Positions 1 through 7,198 of a stretch of 57,088 nt of DNA are shown here, piece by piece. The notes beneath the pieces are model-generated. The model made no database searches. It saw nothing but the letters and a program-made list of their open reading frames with translations, and was not told where the DNA came from. Each line of letters opens with the position of its first letter. The first letter of the stretch is position 1. The stretch is from Fibrobacter sp. (GTDB lineage: Bacteria > Fibrobacterota > Chitinivibrionia > Chitinivibrionales > Chitinispirillaceae), in the NCBI GenBank assembly GCA_012515615.1, contig JAAYYB010000111.1:1-57088 (forward strand), given 5' to 3'. The position numbers and the translations under genes are program-made.

Positions 1-257
1 ATCCCCCCCCCCCCTTATTGGTAGGAAAAGATTATCTCTTTACATAAATTAAATATATTCTGGGAATGCTACAAACAAGAATATCTTAACTCTTCCAGAA
101 AAGCTTATTCGTATCCCTGTTAAGAATAAATCTGATTTTGCTCTGTATAAATAGTTAAAAGCCCACCCCCCTCAGAGAGAAAAGCAGGCTTTACAACAGG
201 AAATTAAAACACGATCATTTTGTCAGGACATGGTTCCGTATCTTTGCATAAAATCCC
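1..257. other. Non-coding left edge with poly-C run
   Basis: The window starts with twelve C residues after AT, followed by AT-rich sequence with no credible open frame or RNA. A homopolymer at the very edge suggests an assembly end. I see no terminator for the gene that ends at 258. Confidence 0.4.
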
Positions 258-626
258 TTATAAAGCCGTCCGCCTCACAATTGTAATCTGACAAATTTTA
301 GTCAATCCGTTATCGGTAAAGAAATACTGCTTCCCGCCCTCTTTCGGTAGTTCTGGCAATCTAAGGAAATCGGATTCCCAACCGATTAAAAACAGGTTCA
401 AATATTCTATGTAAAGTAAACCTGCTTCCTGCTGAAGCAGTGCCTTCTTAGTGTTTGCCTCCGGTGTATCTATTCTCTCAAGCGGTTCATTTTGAGAAAG
501 TATTTTCCGATAGCTTAAACTGATTTCCTCAAAGTCTTTTAGCATCTTCTCACCATGAAGGTAAGAGAAAATAAAGGTAATACCGGATTCAGTATCATAG
601 TGTCTGTAAAGCATTCTCTCTGCCAT
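258..626 (-). CDS. Hypothetical phage-associated protein, 122 aa
   Basis: Not recognised. The start ATG at 626 follows GGGGTGAACA, a usable ribosome binding site, and lies 3 nt past the stop of the preceding frameshifted gene (630). The protein is mixed alpha/beta in composition, with no signal peptide, membrane segment or cysteine cluster. It sits downstream of the capsid gene in the same direction, so a structural or head-tail completion role is possible but only inferred from position. Confidence 0.6.
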   Translation of the reverse strand: MAERMLYRHYDTESGITFIFSYLHGEKMLKDFEEISLSYRKILSQNEPLERIDTPEANTKKALLQQEAGLLYIEYLNLFLIGWESDFLRLPELPKEGGKQYFFTDNGLTKICQITIVRRTAL

Positions 627-629
627 TGT

Positions 630-853
630 TCACCCCATAACCCTTGAAGTAAACCGCACATCTCTTGCCCTGGCCTCAGATCCATAACGCAAAAATAAGC
701 GGTCAAGTCTTTGCCTGAATCCTTCCGGTTCCTGTATACTGCCGGTGAGAATGTTTGCGAGTCTGTCCGGGCTTATCTGCAAATTCTGGAAACGTCCCCC
801 GGAGTTCTGCCGAAGTGCTGAAGCTTATCTGTGAAGTTCTTAAGATTGTTCAT
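630..853 (-). pseudogene. Small phage gene interrupted by a frameshift (~73 aa when repaired)
   Basis: Reading leftward from ATG at 853 gives MNNLKNFTDKLQHFGRTPG, then meets a stop about seven codons later. From the G5 run at 796-800 the minus-one frame continues openly as RFQNLQISPDRLANILTGS and on to a TGA at 630-632, directly before the ATG of the next gene. Total length, 224 nt, is one base off a multiple of three. The two halves joined make a sensible charged helical protein, so this is either a homopolymer indel (mutation or sequencing error) or a slip at GGG. It lies 51 bp downstream of the capsid gene. Family unknown. Confidence 0.5.
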
Positions 854-904
854 AGTTCCCCCGCAAAAAGGAAAAGCGCACCCCTGAGAGTGCGCTTAAT
901 TTGA

Positions 905-2059
905 TTAACCTGCTGTTGCGCCATCATTGAAAATAATGCCTCTGAAGTCTTCAAAGACATAACCCCAATCGGAGTATATTTCAAAAGTGATACCCTGCGC
1001 CGCTCCGATTCTGGAAGGTTCCTGCCTGACAATAGGCTCCCTTGAGCCAGACAGATAGCAGATTGTCAAAGAAGGAAGCATTTCTTTATCTGCCGCAATA
1101 TAGAAAGCATTTGCTTTGCCTGCCGCCGTAAGCTTTGCCTGTAAATAGGCATCGACAACCGGGATTATTGCGCCTGCTGAATAGGGATTAAATACCCCTG
1201 AAATTGAAGCGTTGGGATCAATACCAGAAAAAAGAAGCTGGTTTATGGTGATCTTGTTCGCCGCGCCTGCAATGAGATAGCGAGCCGGAAGGTTCATAAA
1301 AGAATCACTGTCCCCCGGTTCAGCTTTCAAGGCAGGCATCTCCATGAGCTTTCTTTCAGCCGCACCTATAGAAGATACTGAAGGAGTCCCGGAATTTTCG
1401 ATAAGGTTTGAATGATCTGCATGAAATACCGCTTTCCCGTCCTCATTTGTCAAAGGCCCTGCAAGGTTATTGAAAGTGAGAAGATCATAAGCATCCTGAT
1501 TTCTTCTGCGTGCTACTGCCGCACCCATAAGCCGGGGGATCTGTGAAAGAGAATCAGTATCATCATTGATCATTGCCTGTCTTGTCACTGTACAAACATT
1601 TCCTTTTGTGCTTACCTGTATGCTTTCGTACTTGTCGGAAAGCTTCTTATTCTTAAACGGTGTTCCTTCCGGCAGATCGTCAATGTCGCTGAAATTTGAC
1701 ATCTTGATAAGCTTTTTCGGATTGAAATTCTCTGTTTCATCCTCTTTGGTAAAGGCAAGGAAAGAAGGGGCGGCTTCATTGTATCCGACAGATACGGCCT
1801 TGTTTATTGTGTTTTCAAGTACAGCCGGAAGGTCACTTGAACCAATACTCATAGAATAAAGCTCATGCCCTGATAAGCCGATAGGATCACGGCCCATCTG
1901 CCGGATACAGTATGCCATAAGCTGGTGAAGATTGCGGGGCCCCGGATTTTTCTGTACATCGGCGATCACAGCCAGATCTTTTTCAATTCTTAAGGCAACC
2001 GCTAAACTTCTGGAAGCGTGTGCCCTGAATTTATCTTGCTCATCAAACCTGAGAATCAT
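905..2059 (-). CDS. Phage major capsid protein, Mu gpT-like
   Basis: This 384-aa protein resembles the Mu gpT-type major head subunit, often found fused to or behind a prohead protease. Family-like signatures are a central segment with TRQAMINDD and MGAAVARRRNQDAYDLL, followed by GKAVFHADHSNL and a C-terminal half ending in FEDFRGIIFNDGATAG. Such proteins form the icosahedral head shell. No protease domain is fused here. The start chosen is ATG 2059, eight bases after AGGAG; a TTG two codons upstream is less likely. The gene follows the coiled-coil protein by 24 bp in one leftward transcription unit. Confidence 0.8.
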   Translation of the reverse strand: MILRFDEQDKFRAHASRSLAVALRIEKDLAVIADVQKNPGPRNLHQLMAYCIRQMGRDPIGLSGHELYSMSIGSSDLPAVLENTINKAVSVGYNEAAPSFLAFTKEDETENFNPKKLIKMSNFSDIDDLPEGTPFKNKKLSDKYESIQVSTKGNVCTVTRQAMINDDTDSLSQIPRLMGAAVARRRNQDAYDLLTFNNLAGPLTNEDGKAVFHADHSNLIENSGTPSVSSIGAAERKLMEMPALKAEPGDSDSFMNLPARYLIAGAANKITINQLLFSGIDPNASISGVFNPYSAGAIIPVVDAYLQAKLTAAGKANAFYIAADKEMLPSLTICYLSGSREPIVRQEPSRIGAAQGITFEIYSDWGYVFEDFRGIIFNDGATAG

Positions 2060-2083
2060 TTTCAATACTCCTGTATAGTAGGG

Positions 2084-2749
2084 TTAAACTGGTTGACCAT
2101 TGCGAATTTTAGCGGATATACTATCTACATTTAAGTCCCAATAATACCAACGCCTTTCTGAGCCCGGCCCTCTCTGATTTTCTGGCAGCTCTTCACCCTC
2201 TGACCCCTTAATAAAAACAACAGGTATTCTGCTTAAAGCATGAAGTGCATTATTGATCAACCCTTGCCCGCAATAAACGGATCCAATCTTTTCAGGCCCG
2301 CCAAGTGCGTGAATAAGTTCATCTATCCGGGAAAGTGTTTTCGCAAAGTCTACCGCCTGCTTATTGTATACTCTGGCTGTTTCGATCAGCTTGCACTTGG
2401 TTTCTTCCTGATCTGTTGCGGAAAGCCCCTTGTCGATCTCTGAAAGGAGTTCACTTTCTCTCTGAATTGCTTTCTCAAGTGCGGTGATAGCTCCGGTGTA
2501 AGTCTGGACATTTAACTGCTCATTGTGTACTTTGGATTTTAAGTCTTCAACGTCCCCGCCTTCGATCACCACGGCTTCTATCTGTTCCTGAAGGTCTGCC
2601 GCTTTCTGCTGTGACTTGGAGAGAATTTCTTTCAGATCAGAGAGCCGCTTCAAATGGTCTTTAATTCTCTTCTCATGCTCTCTTTTCTGCTTTGTCAAAT
2701 CGGCATTTTTTGCCGCATTTTCTTTACGTATGTTCGCAAGATTAAGCAT
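2084..2749 (-). CDS. Coiled-coil phage protein, possible scaffold
   Basis: A 221-aa protein whose first ~120 residues are highly charged (Lys, Glu, Gln, Ala) with heptad-like spacing, so they should form a long coiled coil. A shorter globular tail rich in aromatic residues follows (for example RRWYYWDLNVDS). No named family recognised. Its place immediately upstream of the capsid gene is where scaffolding proteins often sit, which makes that role a guess from position plus coiled coil. The start is ATG 2749 behind AAAGGG; it overlaps the preceding gene by 8 nt, suggesting translational coupling. Confidence 0.65.
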   Translation of the reverse strand: MLNLANIRKENAAKNADLTKQKREHEKRIKDHLKRLSDLKEILSKSQQKAADLQEQIEAVVIEGGDVEDLKSKVHNEQLNVQTYTGAITALEKAIQRESELLSEIDKGLSATDQEETKCKLIETARVYNKQAVDFAKTLSRIDELIHALGGPEKIGSVYCGQGLINNALHALSRIPVVFIKGSEGEELPENQRGPGSERRWYYWDLNVDSISAKIRNGQPV

Positions 2750-2975
2750 TGTCTGCACCCTTTAGTCTGAAGAAACACCCAATTTCACCAAGTCCCATAT
2801 TTATTATCTGGTAATTTTCATAGCCTTCCGCCTCAATTGCGGCAATCTTTCGGGCTGTAATTTCGTGCCCTTCAGCGTTTGCCATCGGCAGATTGAATTG
2901 TCTAATTAAAATGGGTTTTTTTGCTTCCTGTCCGGGTAATTCCGGTAATTCGATTTTTTCGCCTGTTGCGCTCAT
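2742..2975 (-). CDS. Hypothetical phage protein, 77 aa
   Basis: Not recognised. The start is ATG 2975, eight bases after AGGAG; a GTG at 2984 is in frame but overlaps that site. The N-terminus is Glu/Pro/Lys rich. The C-terminal half (ITARKIAAIEAEGYENYQII) looks like a compact alpha/beta fold. It ends inside the start of the coiled-coil gene. The 156 bp upstream (2976-3131) hold no credible gene, only a short G/C-rich stretch. Confidence 0.6.
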   Translation of the reverse strand: MSATGEKIELPELPGQEAKKPILIRQFNLPMANAEGHEITARKIAAIEAEGYENYQIINMGLGEIGCFFRLKGADNA

Positions 2976-3131
2976 ACTCTGCACTCCTGTTTAAAATAAG
3001 CGGCGGGAAGGTAAACAAATTTAAAGGAGGCCCTTCCCGCCGCCCTGCGGGAACAATGATTAAGTGTCTATTATCAATATAGCCCACCTTTTGACAAATC
3101 ACAATTTATATACCGTAAATATTCCAATAAA

Positions 3132-3362
3132 TCACTTGTCAAATAGCGGCTTATAGTAAGAATTATTCTCACAGCCGCATTCCCTTATAGCTTGCTTTGC
3201 CATTTCAACAACAGCATATTCTAAGGCCCCGCTAAATGATTTCTGCTTTCTGTAACCTACTAAGGCGCCAACTGCAAGAGTCATTTTATCACTTACGTAT
3301 ATACTCGTTTTCGCTTTTTTTTCCGGCCCCTTCGGCCTTCCTCTTAGGTTTGACATAATCAT
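3132..3362 (-). CDS. Small ribbon-helix-helix-like protein, 76 aa
   Basis: The N-terminus is basic (RGRPKGPEKKAK), followed by a short strand TSIYVSD and two helices, the order expected for a ribbon-helix-helix DNA-binding or partner domain. No experimental family can be assigned from sequence alone. The start ATG at 3362 overlaps the stop of the sigma-factor gene in an ATGA-type junction, so the two are probably translated together. A regulatory role within the element is inferred. Confidence 0.55.
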   Translation of the reverse strand: MIMSNLRGRPKGPEKKAKTSIYVSDKMTLAVGALVGYRKQKSFSGALEYAVVEMAKQAIRECGCENNSYYKPLFDK

Positions 3363-4027
3363 TTTTCCCCTTTCATTATCCGGCGCAGTTTATCTAAGGC
3401 TCTATTTTTAATAGTCCAGATTGAAGTATGGGAAAGCCCATACTTGGTTCCGATTTCTGTATAAGATTTTTGATAGATCACAGATTGAATAATGACATAT
3501 CTCTCACGGCTGGAAAGCTTCAGAATAGCCCTGAAAAGCCCTTCAGTATCCGGGGGAGTGTCGGAAGGTATGAACTCAATTAGCTCTGCCTCATTTTCTC
3601 CCTTAGTGTGAGTATTCAGGCTGATAATGGGTTCTGATAGAAATATTGCGTTTATTACTTTGCGGTGAGGCAGTCCGGTATACTCTGCAATTTCTAAAAT
3701 GTCCGGTTCCCTTTCTGTCTTTGTCTTCAGTTCAGCAATGGCCCTGTGCACCTGTTTGATTGTCTGCTGTACATTAAAAGGTATTCTGATAACAGATTGC
3801 TTCTTAAGAGCCTTTGAGATTTCACACCTTACGTAAGAATCTGCATAGGCTATGAAGTTCAGCCCCTTGGATTCATCGAAACGCTTTGCCGCCTCAACTA
3901 AGCCGATAAAGCCGATCTGGTAAAGCTCCTGAAAGGTGATCCCCATTTTCAGATATTGACCGCATACGGTCCCCAGATAGCCCTTGTTTCGCATTGCCAG
4001 TTCTACCGCTTCAGCTTCAGTTCTCAT
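3359..4027 (-). CDS. Phage-encoded sigma-70 family RNA polymerase sigma factor
   Basis: A 222-aa protein with the sigma-70 layout. Region 2 is at about residues 20-75 (ELYQIGFIGLVEAAKRFDE, then FIAYADSYVRCEISKALKK). Region 3 is at about 85-135 (RIPFNVQQTIKQVHRAIAEL, PDILEIAEYTGLP). Region 4 is a helix-turn-helix at the C-terminus (YTEIGTKYGLSHTSIWTIKN). It lacks region 1 and resembles compact RpoD/FliA-type factors. The start is ATG 4027 behind AAGGA. As first gene of the visible leftward set it may redirect host RNA polymerase to element promoters; that role is inferred from context. Confidence 0.8.
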   Translation of the reverse strand: MRTEAEAVELAMRNKGYLGTVCGQYLKMGITFQELYQIGFIGLVEAAKRFDESKGLNFIAYADSYVRCEISKALKKQSVIRIPFNVQQTIKQVHRAIAELKTKTEREPDILEIAEYTGLPHRKVINAIFLSEPIISLNTHTKGENEAELIEFIPSDTPPDTEGLFRAILKLSSRERYVIIQSVIYQKSYTEIGTKYGLSHTSIWTIKNRALDKLRRIMKGEK

Positions 4028-4060
4028 AGCATTCCTTCAGGGGAAGGGGGAAATAAAAAA

Positions 4061-4091
4061 GCCGCATCCGGGAGAAAATCCCAGATACGGC
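4061..4091 (-). terminator. Hairpin with GAAAA loop and T-run on the minus strand
   Basis: Thirteen-bp stem (4061-4073 with 4079-4091, two G-T wobbles) around a five-base loop; read leftward, it is followed by TTTTTTATTT. It lies between tRNA-Asn and the sigma gene and would stop leftward transcription before the sigma gene, or insulate the element from the host tRNA. Confidence 0.6.
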
Positions 4092-4144
4092 CTTAGTGCG
4101 TTATGGTTCCGAAAATTGTTAAATTCTTGCCTGTTAATGTGAAA

Positions 4145-4166
4145 CGTGTTCACACCGTGTTCACAC
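4145..4166. repeat. Two tandem 11-bp direct repeats
   Basis: CGTGTTCACAC occurs twice with no gap (4145-4155, 4156-4166), about 120 bp upstream of the sigma gene and 130 bp from the tRNA. Exact tandem sites at an element boundary suit a protein-binding site, either an operator or recombinase arm site. No binding protein can be named. Confidence 0.5.
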
Positions 4167-4238
4167 TTAAAAAGTAAGGTATAGTATTTGGTGGTATTTA
4201 AACGATAAAATGAAGAAAATAGGGATAGAAATAAAAAG

Positions 4239-4290
4239 AGCCCTAAAAACGCCTTTTTATACTGATTTTGGGCTTTTTTAGGGCTTATTT
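4239..4290. terminator. Bidirectional terminator after tRNA-Asn
   Basis: A perfect 11-bp inverted repeat (AGCCCTAAAAA at 4239-4249 and its complement at 4275-4285) sits just past the 3' end of the tRNA gene. Read leftward it is followed by CTTTTTAT; read rightward it runs into TATTTT. It should end tRNA transcription. Confidence 0.6.
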
Positions 4291-4294
4291 TAAG

Positions 4295-4367
<73 letters not shown>

Positions 4368-4392
4368 GTGTATTTCAAATAGAGATACAAAA

Positions 4393-4419
4393 AATATATT
4401 ACAAAAAAGTGCAAGTCAA
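4393..4419 (-). promoter_or_regulatory. Possible promoter of tRNA-Asn
   Basis: On the minus strand TTGACT (4414-4419) and TATATT (4393-4398) are separated by 15 bp, about 26 bp upstream of the mature tRNA 5' end. The spacer is shorter than ideal, so the call is tentative. Confidence 0.3.
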
Positions 4420-4448
4420 ATAGTCCGTTGATTCTATCTGAAAAAAGC

Positions 4449-6056
4449 CTACCTGCCTACGGTCCATTTCTTTGAGAAAATCGTCTTACCCTCCTTCCAG
4501 ACAATAAGATAAAGGCCTGATCCAATATGGCCCCCTTTATGCAGACGCTGGAGGTCCAGATAACTGAATTCTCTGTTTTTCCCCGAGATTCGGTGTACAA
4601 TTCTGCCTTTAATATCATAGATTGTCAGTTCTTTAAAAGTATGCTGCTCTTTGGCTGCGAAACTGTTGCTGCCCCTTGGGGTCTTTCCTTCCACCGATGT
4701 CTCATAAAGGGAATCATCGATCATGTAGTAAACCGAATCTGAAGAGGATACGATGCAGGGGCGAAGGCGCAGTCGGGGGCCTTTTACAGCAGACGCTATG
4801 TCATCTTTTGCCCAGATTGTATCTGGTGTTAAACTGTCCAGCCGCCAGTTTGAAAGGACGTCTTCACTCACAGACCGAAGAAATCCGTTGTCAGATATCC
4901 AGACAGATTCTGAACCGCTGCTGCTTTTTATAAGCTGAGGTTTTTTCGGCCAGGCAGGCCCTTTCTTTACGGCGCCGATCAGGGAGTCGCCTGCAGGAAT
5001 CCTGTCGCTAAAATCATTCAGACGCCAGTAATCTGTCCTGCTTTGTCTGCTGGAGATTTTGCGCTTTACACCGGCAGGGATTTCAGGAGTACAGGTAATA
5101 GATGCCGGGCAGCCGTTCAGAAGTATTGCGGAGCTGTCCTGAGTATCTAATCCATATGCATAGATTATATGCTCCGAGTTATCCATCAGGGAATAGGGTG
5201 TCGGGAGAGTAAACCCGAGACTGCAGTAACCGCGCAGCTCACAGAGATATTGGCGGCTCTGAGAGGCGGTAAGCTCCACCATAGCACCATTTGTGATTCC
5301 GGTATCTGCGTCAAAATAAAGTCTGACCCTAATTGATATTTGAGAATCATTGCGGTCCTGCGCCCATCCGCGGAGTACCTGGCAGTCGGCAGTTTCCAGA
5401 CGACCCACGGCGGGTTTATTGACAGTATCCGGCAGCTCACCGCCGGGGTTATGGAGCCAACGGTACCAGGAGTGTTCTGAATCTGCCAAATAGGTGTAGA
5501 TACGGTCATACTGGGCCGAGGAGTGTGCGGCAACGAATGCCTGACCCTCTGAAACACGCACTACAAGGGTCGCGTGTGTCGCTATTCCACTGGAGTTACT
5601 GTACATTAGCACATCCCCGGGTCTGATTTCAGGTGGGGGGGCTTTCAGTTCACCGATACCAAGGTCGATCCAGCCATGATAAGTCTTGAGGCACTGCTGG
5701 AGTTTGTCGGCACCAATCTCTTCTCTGCCGCAGGGGTACCCCCGGCAAACCCCTCCCTGGTTCAGATCCTCATTACCCCCGGCCAAAACGCATTGCGACA
5801 CAAAATTGGCACAGTCGCCTCCATGTGATGCGTAACCGCAGTATGATGTTCCCCAGTATGACCAGGGGGAGCAGTCCGAATAGTTGCCGCAGGTATGATT
5901 AGGGGTTTCCCAGAATTTTTCCGCATAAGAAACCGCATCCTCGGGATTGTACCCTGCTGCAGTTGTCAGGATGAGAAAAATTGTGAGCAGTATCGCGACA
6001 CAGAAGAGATTAAAGTTCCCGGGAATGGTGTGTCTGGTAAAAGTAGAGTTATTCAT
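4449..6056 (-). CDS. Secreted amidase-domain (Amidase_6-like) cell-wall hydrolase with sorting-like C-terminus
   Basis: A 535-aa exported protein. Residues ~15-33 are a hydrophobic signal peptide. Residues ~36-205 match the putative amidase fold of cysteine peptidoglycan hydrolases: candidate nucleophile in GGDCANFVSQC and candidate histidine in IATHATLVV. A beta-rich middle domain begins at GRLETADCQVLRGWAQD. The C-terminus (IYDIKGRIV ... GSGLYLIVWKEGK) resembles type A sorting domains of the type IX secretion system. The start is ATG 6056, not the longer frame to 6164, because it puts the signal peptide at the N-terminus and overlaps the HEAT-gene stop by 8 nt, implying coupling. Substrate is not known. 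Confidence 0.75.
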   Translation of the reverse strand: MNNSTFTRHTIPGNFNLFCVAILLTIFLILTTAAGYNPEDAVSYAEKFWETPNHTCGNYSDCSPWSYWGTSYCGYASHGGDCANFVSQCVLAGGNEDLNQGGVCRGYPCGREEIGADKLQQCLKTYHGWIDLGIGELKAPPPEIRPGDVLMYSNSSGIATHATLVVRVSEGQAFVAAHSSAQYDRIYTYLADSEHSWYRWLHNPGGELPDTVNKPAVGRLETADCQVLRGWAQDRNDSQISIRVRLYFDADTGITNGAMVELTASQSRQYLCELRGYCSLGFTLPTPYSLMDNSEHIIYAYGLDTQDSSAILLNGCPASITCTPEIPAGVKRKISSRQSRTDYWRLNDFSDRIPAGDSLIGAVKKGPAWPKKPQLIKSSSGSESVWISDNGFLRSVSEDVLSNWRLDSLTPDTIWAKDDIASAVKGPRLRLRPCIVSSSDSVYYMIDDSLYETSVEGKTPRGSNSFAAKEQHTFKELTIYDIKGRIVHRISGKNREFSYLDLQRLHKGGHIGSGLYLIVWKEGKTIFSKKWTVGR

Positions 6057-6969
6057 TATAAAGGATCTTTCCGGCAGCTTCACGGACCTTTGGGTCGCTG
6101 TCGTGCAGATGTGATCTGCGTAAAGCCTCTTGTGCTCTGGAATTACCAGGCCCGAGCTTAGCAAGTGTTTCTAAAGCACGGACCCGGCTCCATTTATCCC
6201 GGGAATGGAGAGCGATCTGCTCAAGGGCATCCGCTGCCGGGTTTTCTTCTCCCAGCCGGGCAAGTGTTCCGGCAATCGTAATTTTCCTGTTTTCATTGAG
6301 ATCATTGTAATGAAGTGCCTCTCTTAATGCCTGCAGAGCATCTGCTCCACCTATCTCACCCAGAGCCCACGCCACACAGTCCAGGCATGCGGTGCCTGTC
6401 ATGTCACGACGGAATCTGGAGTTTTTGTAGGCGTTAAGAAGCACATTGCGGCCGGCTTTTTTTTCTCCGAAAGACACAAGCGTTATTGCTGCCTGTACCC
6501 GCACAGGATGGCTGACAGAAGAGAGAAGTCCTGTGATATATGAGATGTTTTCGTACGCTTCAGCATCGCTCATACTGCTTGTCGCAATGAGAGTTTTGAT
6601 TGAAACGATTGCAGCCGGTCCGGTTTCATCCACAGGGGCATTGTTCAGAATCTCTTTTGCTGCTTTAAGTGCCCGTTCGATATTCGGGCCGTCACTGTAG
6701 CCAAGTCGCTCCAACGCTTCACGCACCAGTCCGGGATCACCATTGTTTACCCTGAGGTAGTTGAGCCAGTAATCAAAAGTATGTGCGACTTCTATCTGTT
6801 TGACCCGCACCCGCTCCGCTGCTTCGCCATCGGGAGGTACTTGACGGAAAAGACCGGTGTTTTTCCCGCCGACCGTTATGTGACGGAATTTTCCTTCACC
6901 TGCAATCTCAAAGACATCTGCATGCAGGTATATGAATGAAAGCAGAATAGTACAGAGAATTTTTATCAT
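6049..6969 (-). CDS. Exported HEAT-repeat protein, 306 aa
   Basis: The start is ATG 6969, giving a short signal peptide (MIKILCTILLSFIYLHA); the open frame continues far upstream, but that part has no protein-like character. From about residue 90 the protein is a run of HEAT/PBS-type helical repeats, clear in PVRVQAAITLVSFGEKKAG, CVAWALGEIGGADALQAL and SRVRALETLAKLG. Such repeats bind proteins; no catalytic motif is seen. It overlaps the downstream amidase gene by 8 nt, so the two products may act together in the envelope. Confidence 0.7.
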   Translation of the reverse strand: MIKILCTILLSFIYLHADVFEIAGEGKFRHITVGGKNTGLFRQVPPDGEAAERVRVKQIEVAHTFDYWLNYLRVNNGDPGLVREALERLGYSDGPNIERALKAAKEILNNAPVDETGPAAIVSIKTLIATSSMSDAEAYENISYITGLLSSVSHPVRVQAAITLVSFGEKKAGRNVLLNAYKNSRFRRDMTGTACLDCVAWALGEIGGADALQALREALHYNDLNENRKITIAGTLARLGEENPAADALEQIALHSRDKWSRVRALETLAKLGPGNSRAQEALRRSHLHDSDPKVREAAGKILYNE

Positions 6970-7198
6970 CAGAGAGAATCCTTGAGACTGGAGATAAATT
7001 GATTCTATAAGGCCTCCAGGTCCTTTGGGAAAAATAGGTGCTGCCAGGGGGAGGGATGCAAGGGAGGAAATCAAAACCAAAGGGGCAGACGGATTCTGCC
7101 ACTTCCAGACTTGCCCGCAGCCACATATAATCCTATTTTCATCTGTGGACCCGGGAAAGAAAAAGAAATAGCATCCTTTAATAGAGAAGTGGGGCTGA
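6970..7198. other. Divergent intergenic region
   Basis: 229 bp between the minus-strand HEAT gene and the plus-strand phosphoesterase-like gene. Promoters for both must lie here, but I could not pick convincing -35/-10 pairs. No RNA gene seen. Confidence 0.4.

Larger units (their letters stand above)
1..4294. mobile_element. Partial prophage or phage-like element, truncated at the left window edge
   Basis: All genes here run leftward on the minus strand and form a tight set: sigma factor, small DNA-binding-like protein, two small unknowns, a gpT-type major capsid protein, a frameshifted small gene and an unknown protein. The capsid protein is the only firm phage hallmark. The element stops at the 3' end of a tRNA-Asn gene, a common integration target. 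No integrase, terminase or portal gene is inside the window, so most of the element would lie left of base 1, which begins with a poly-C run. The exact attachment site is not visible because only one end is present. Confidence 0.6.

Noticed and set aside
5186-5557. 123-aa frame inside the amidase gene
   Set aside because: Different frame over a well-supported secreted enzyme; it has no family match, and the host frame has domain motifs throughout.
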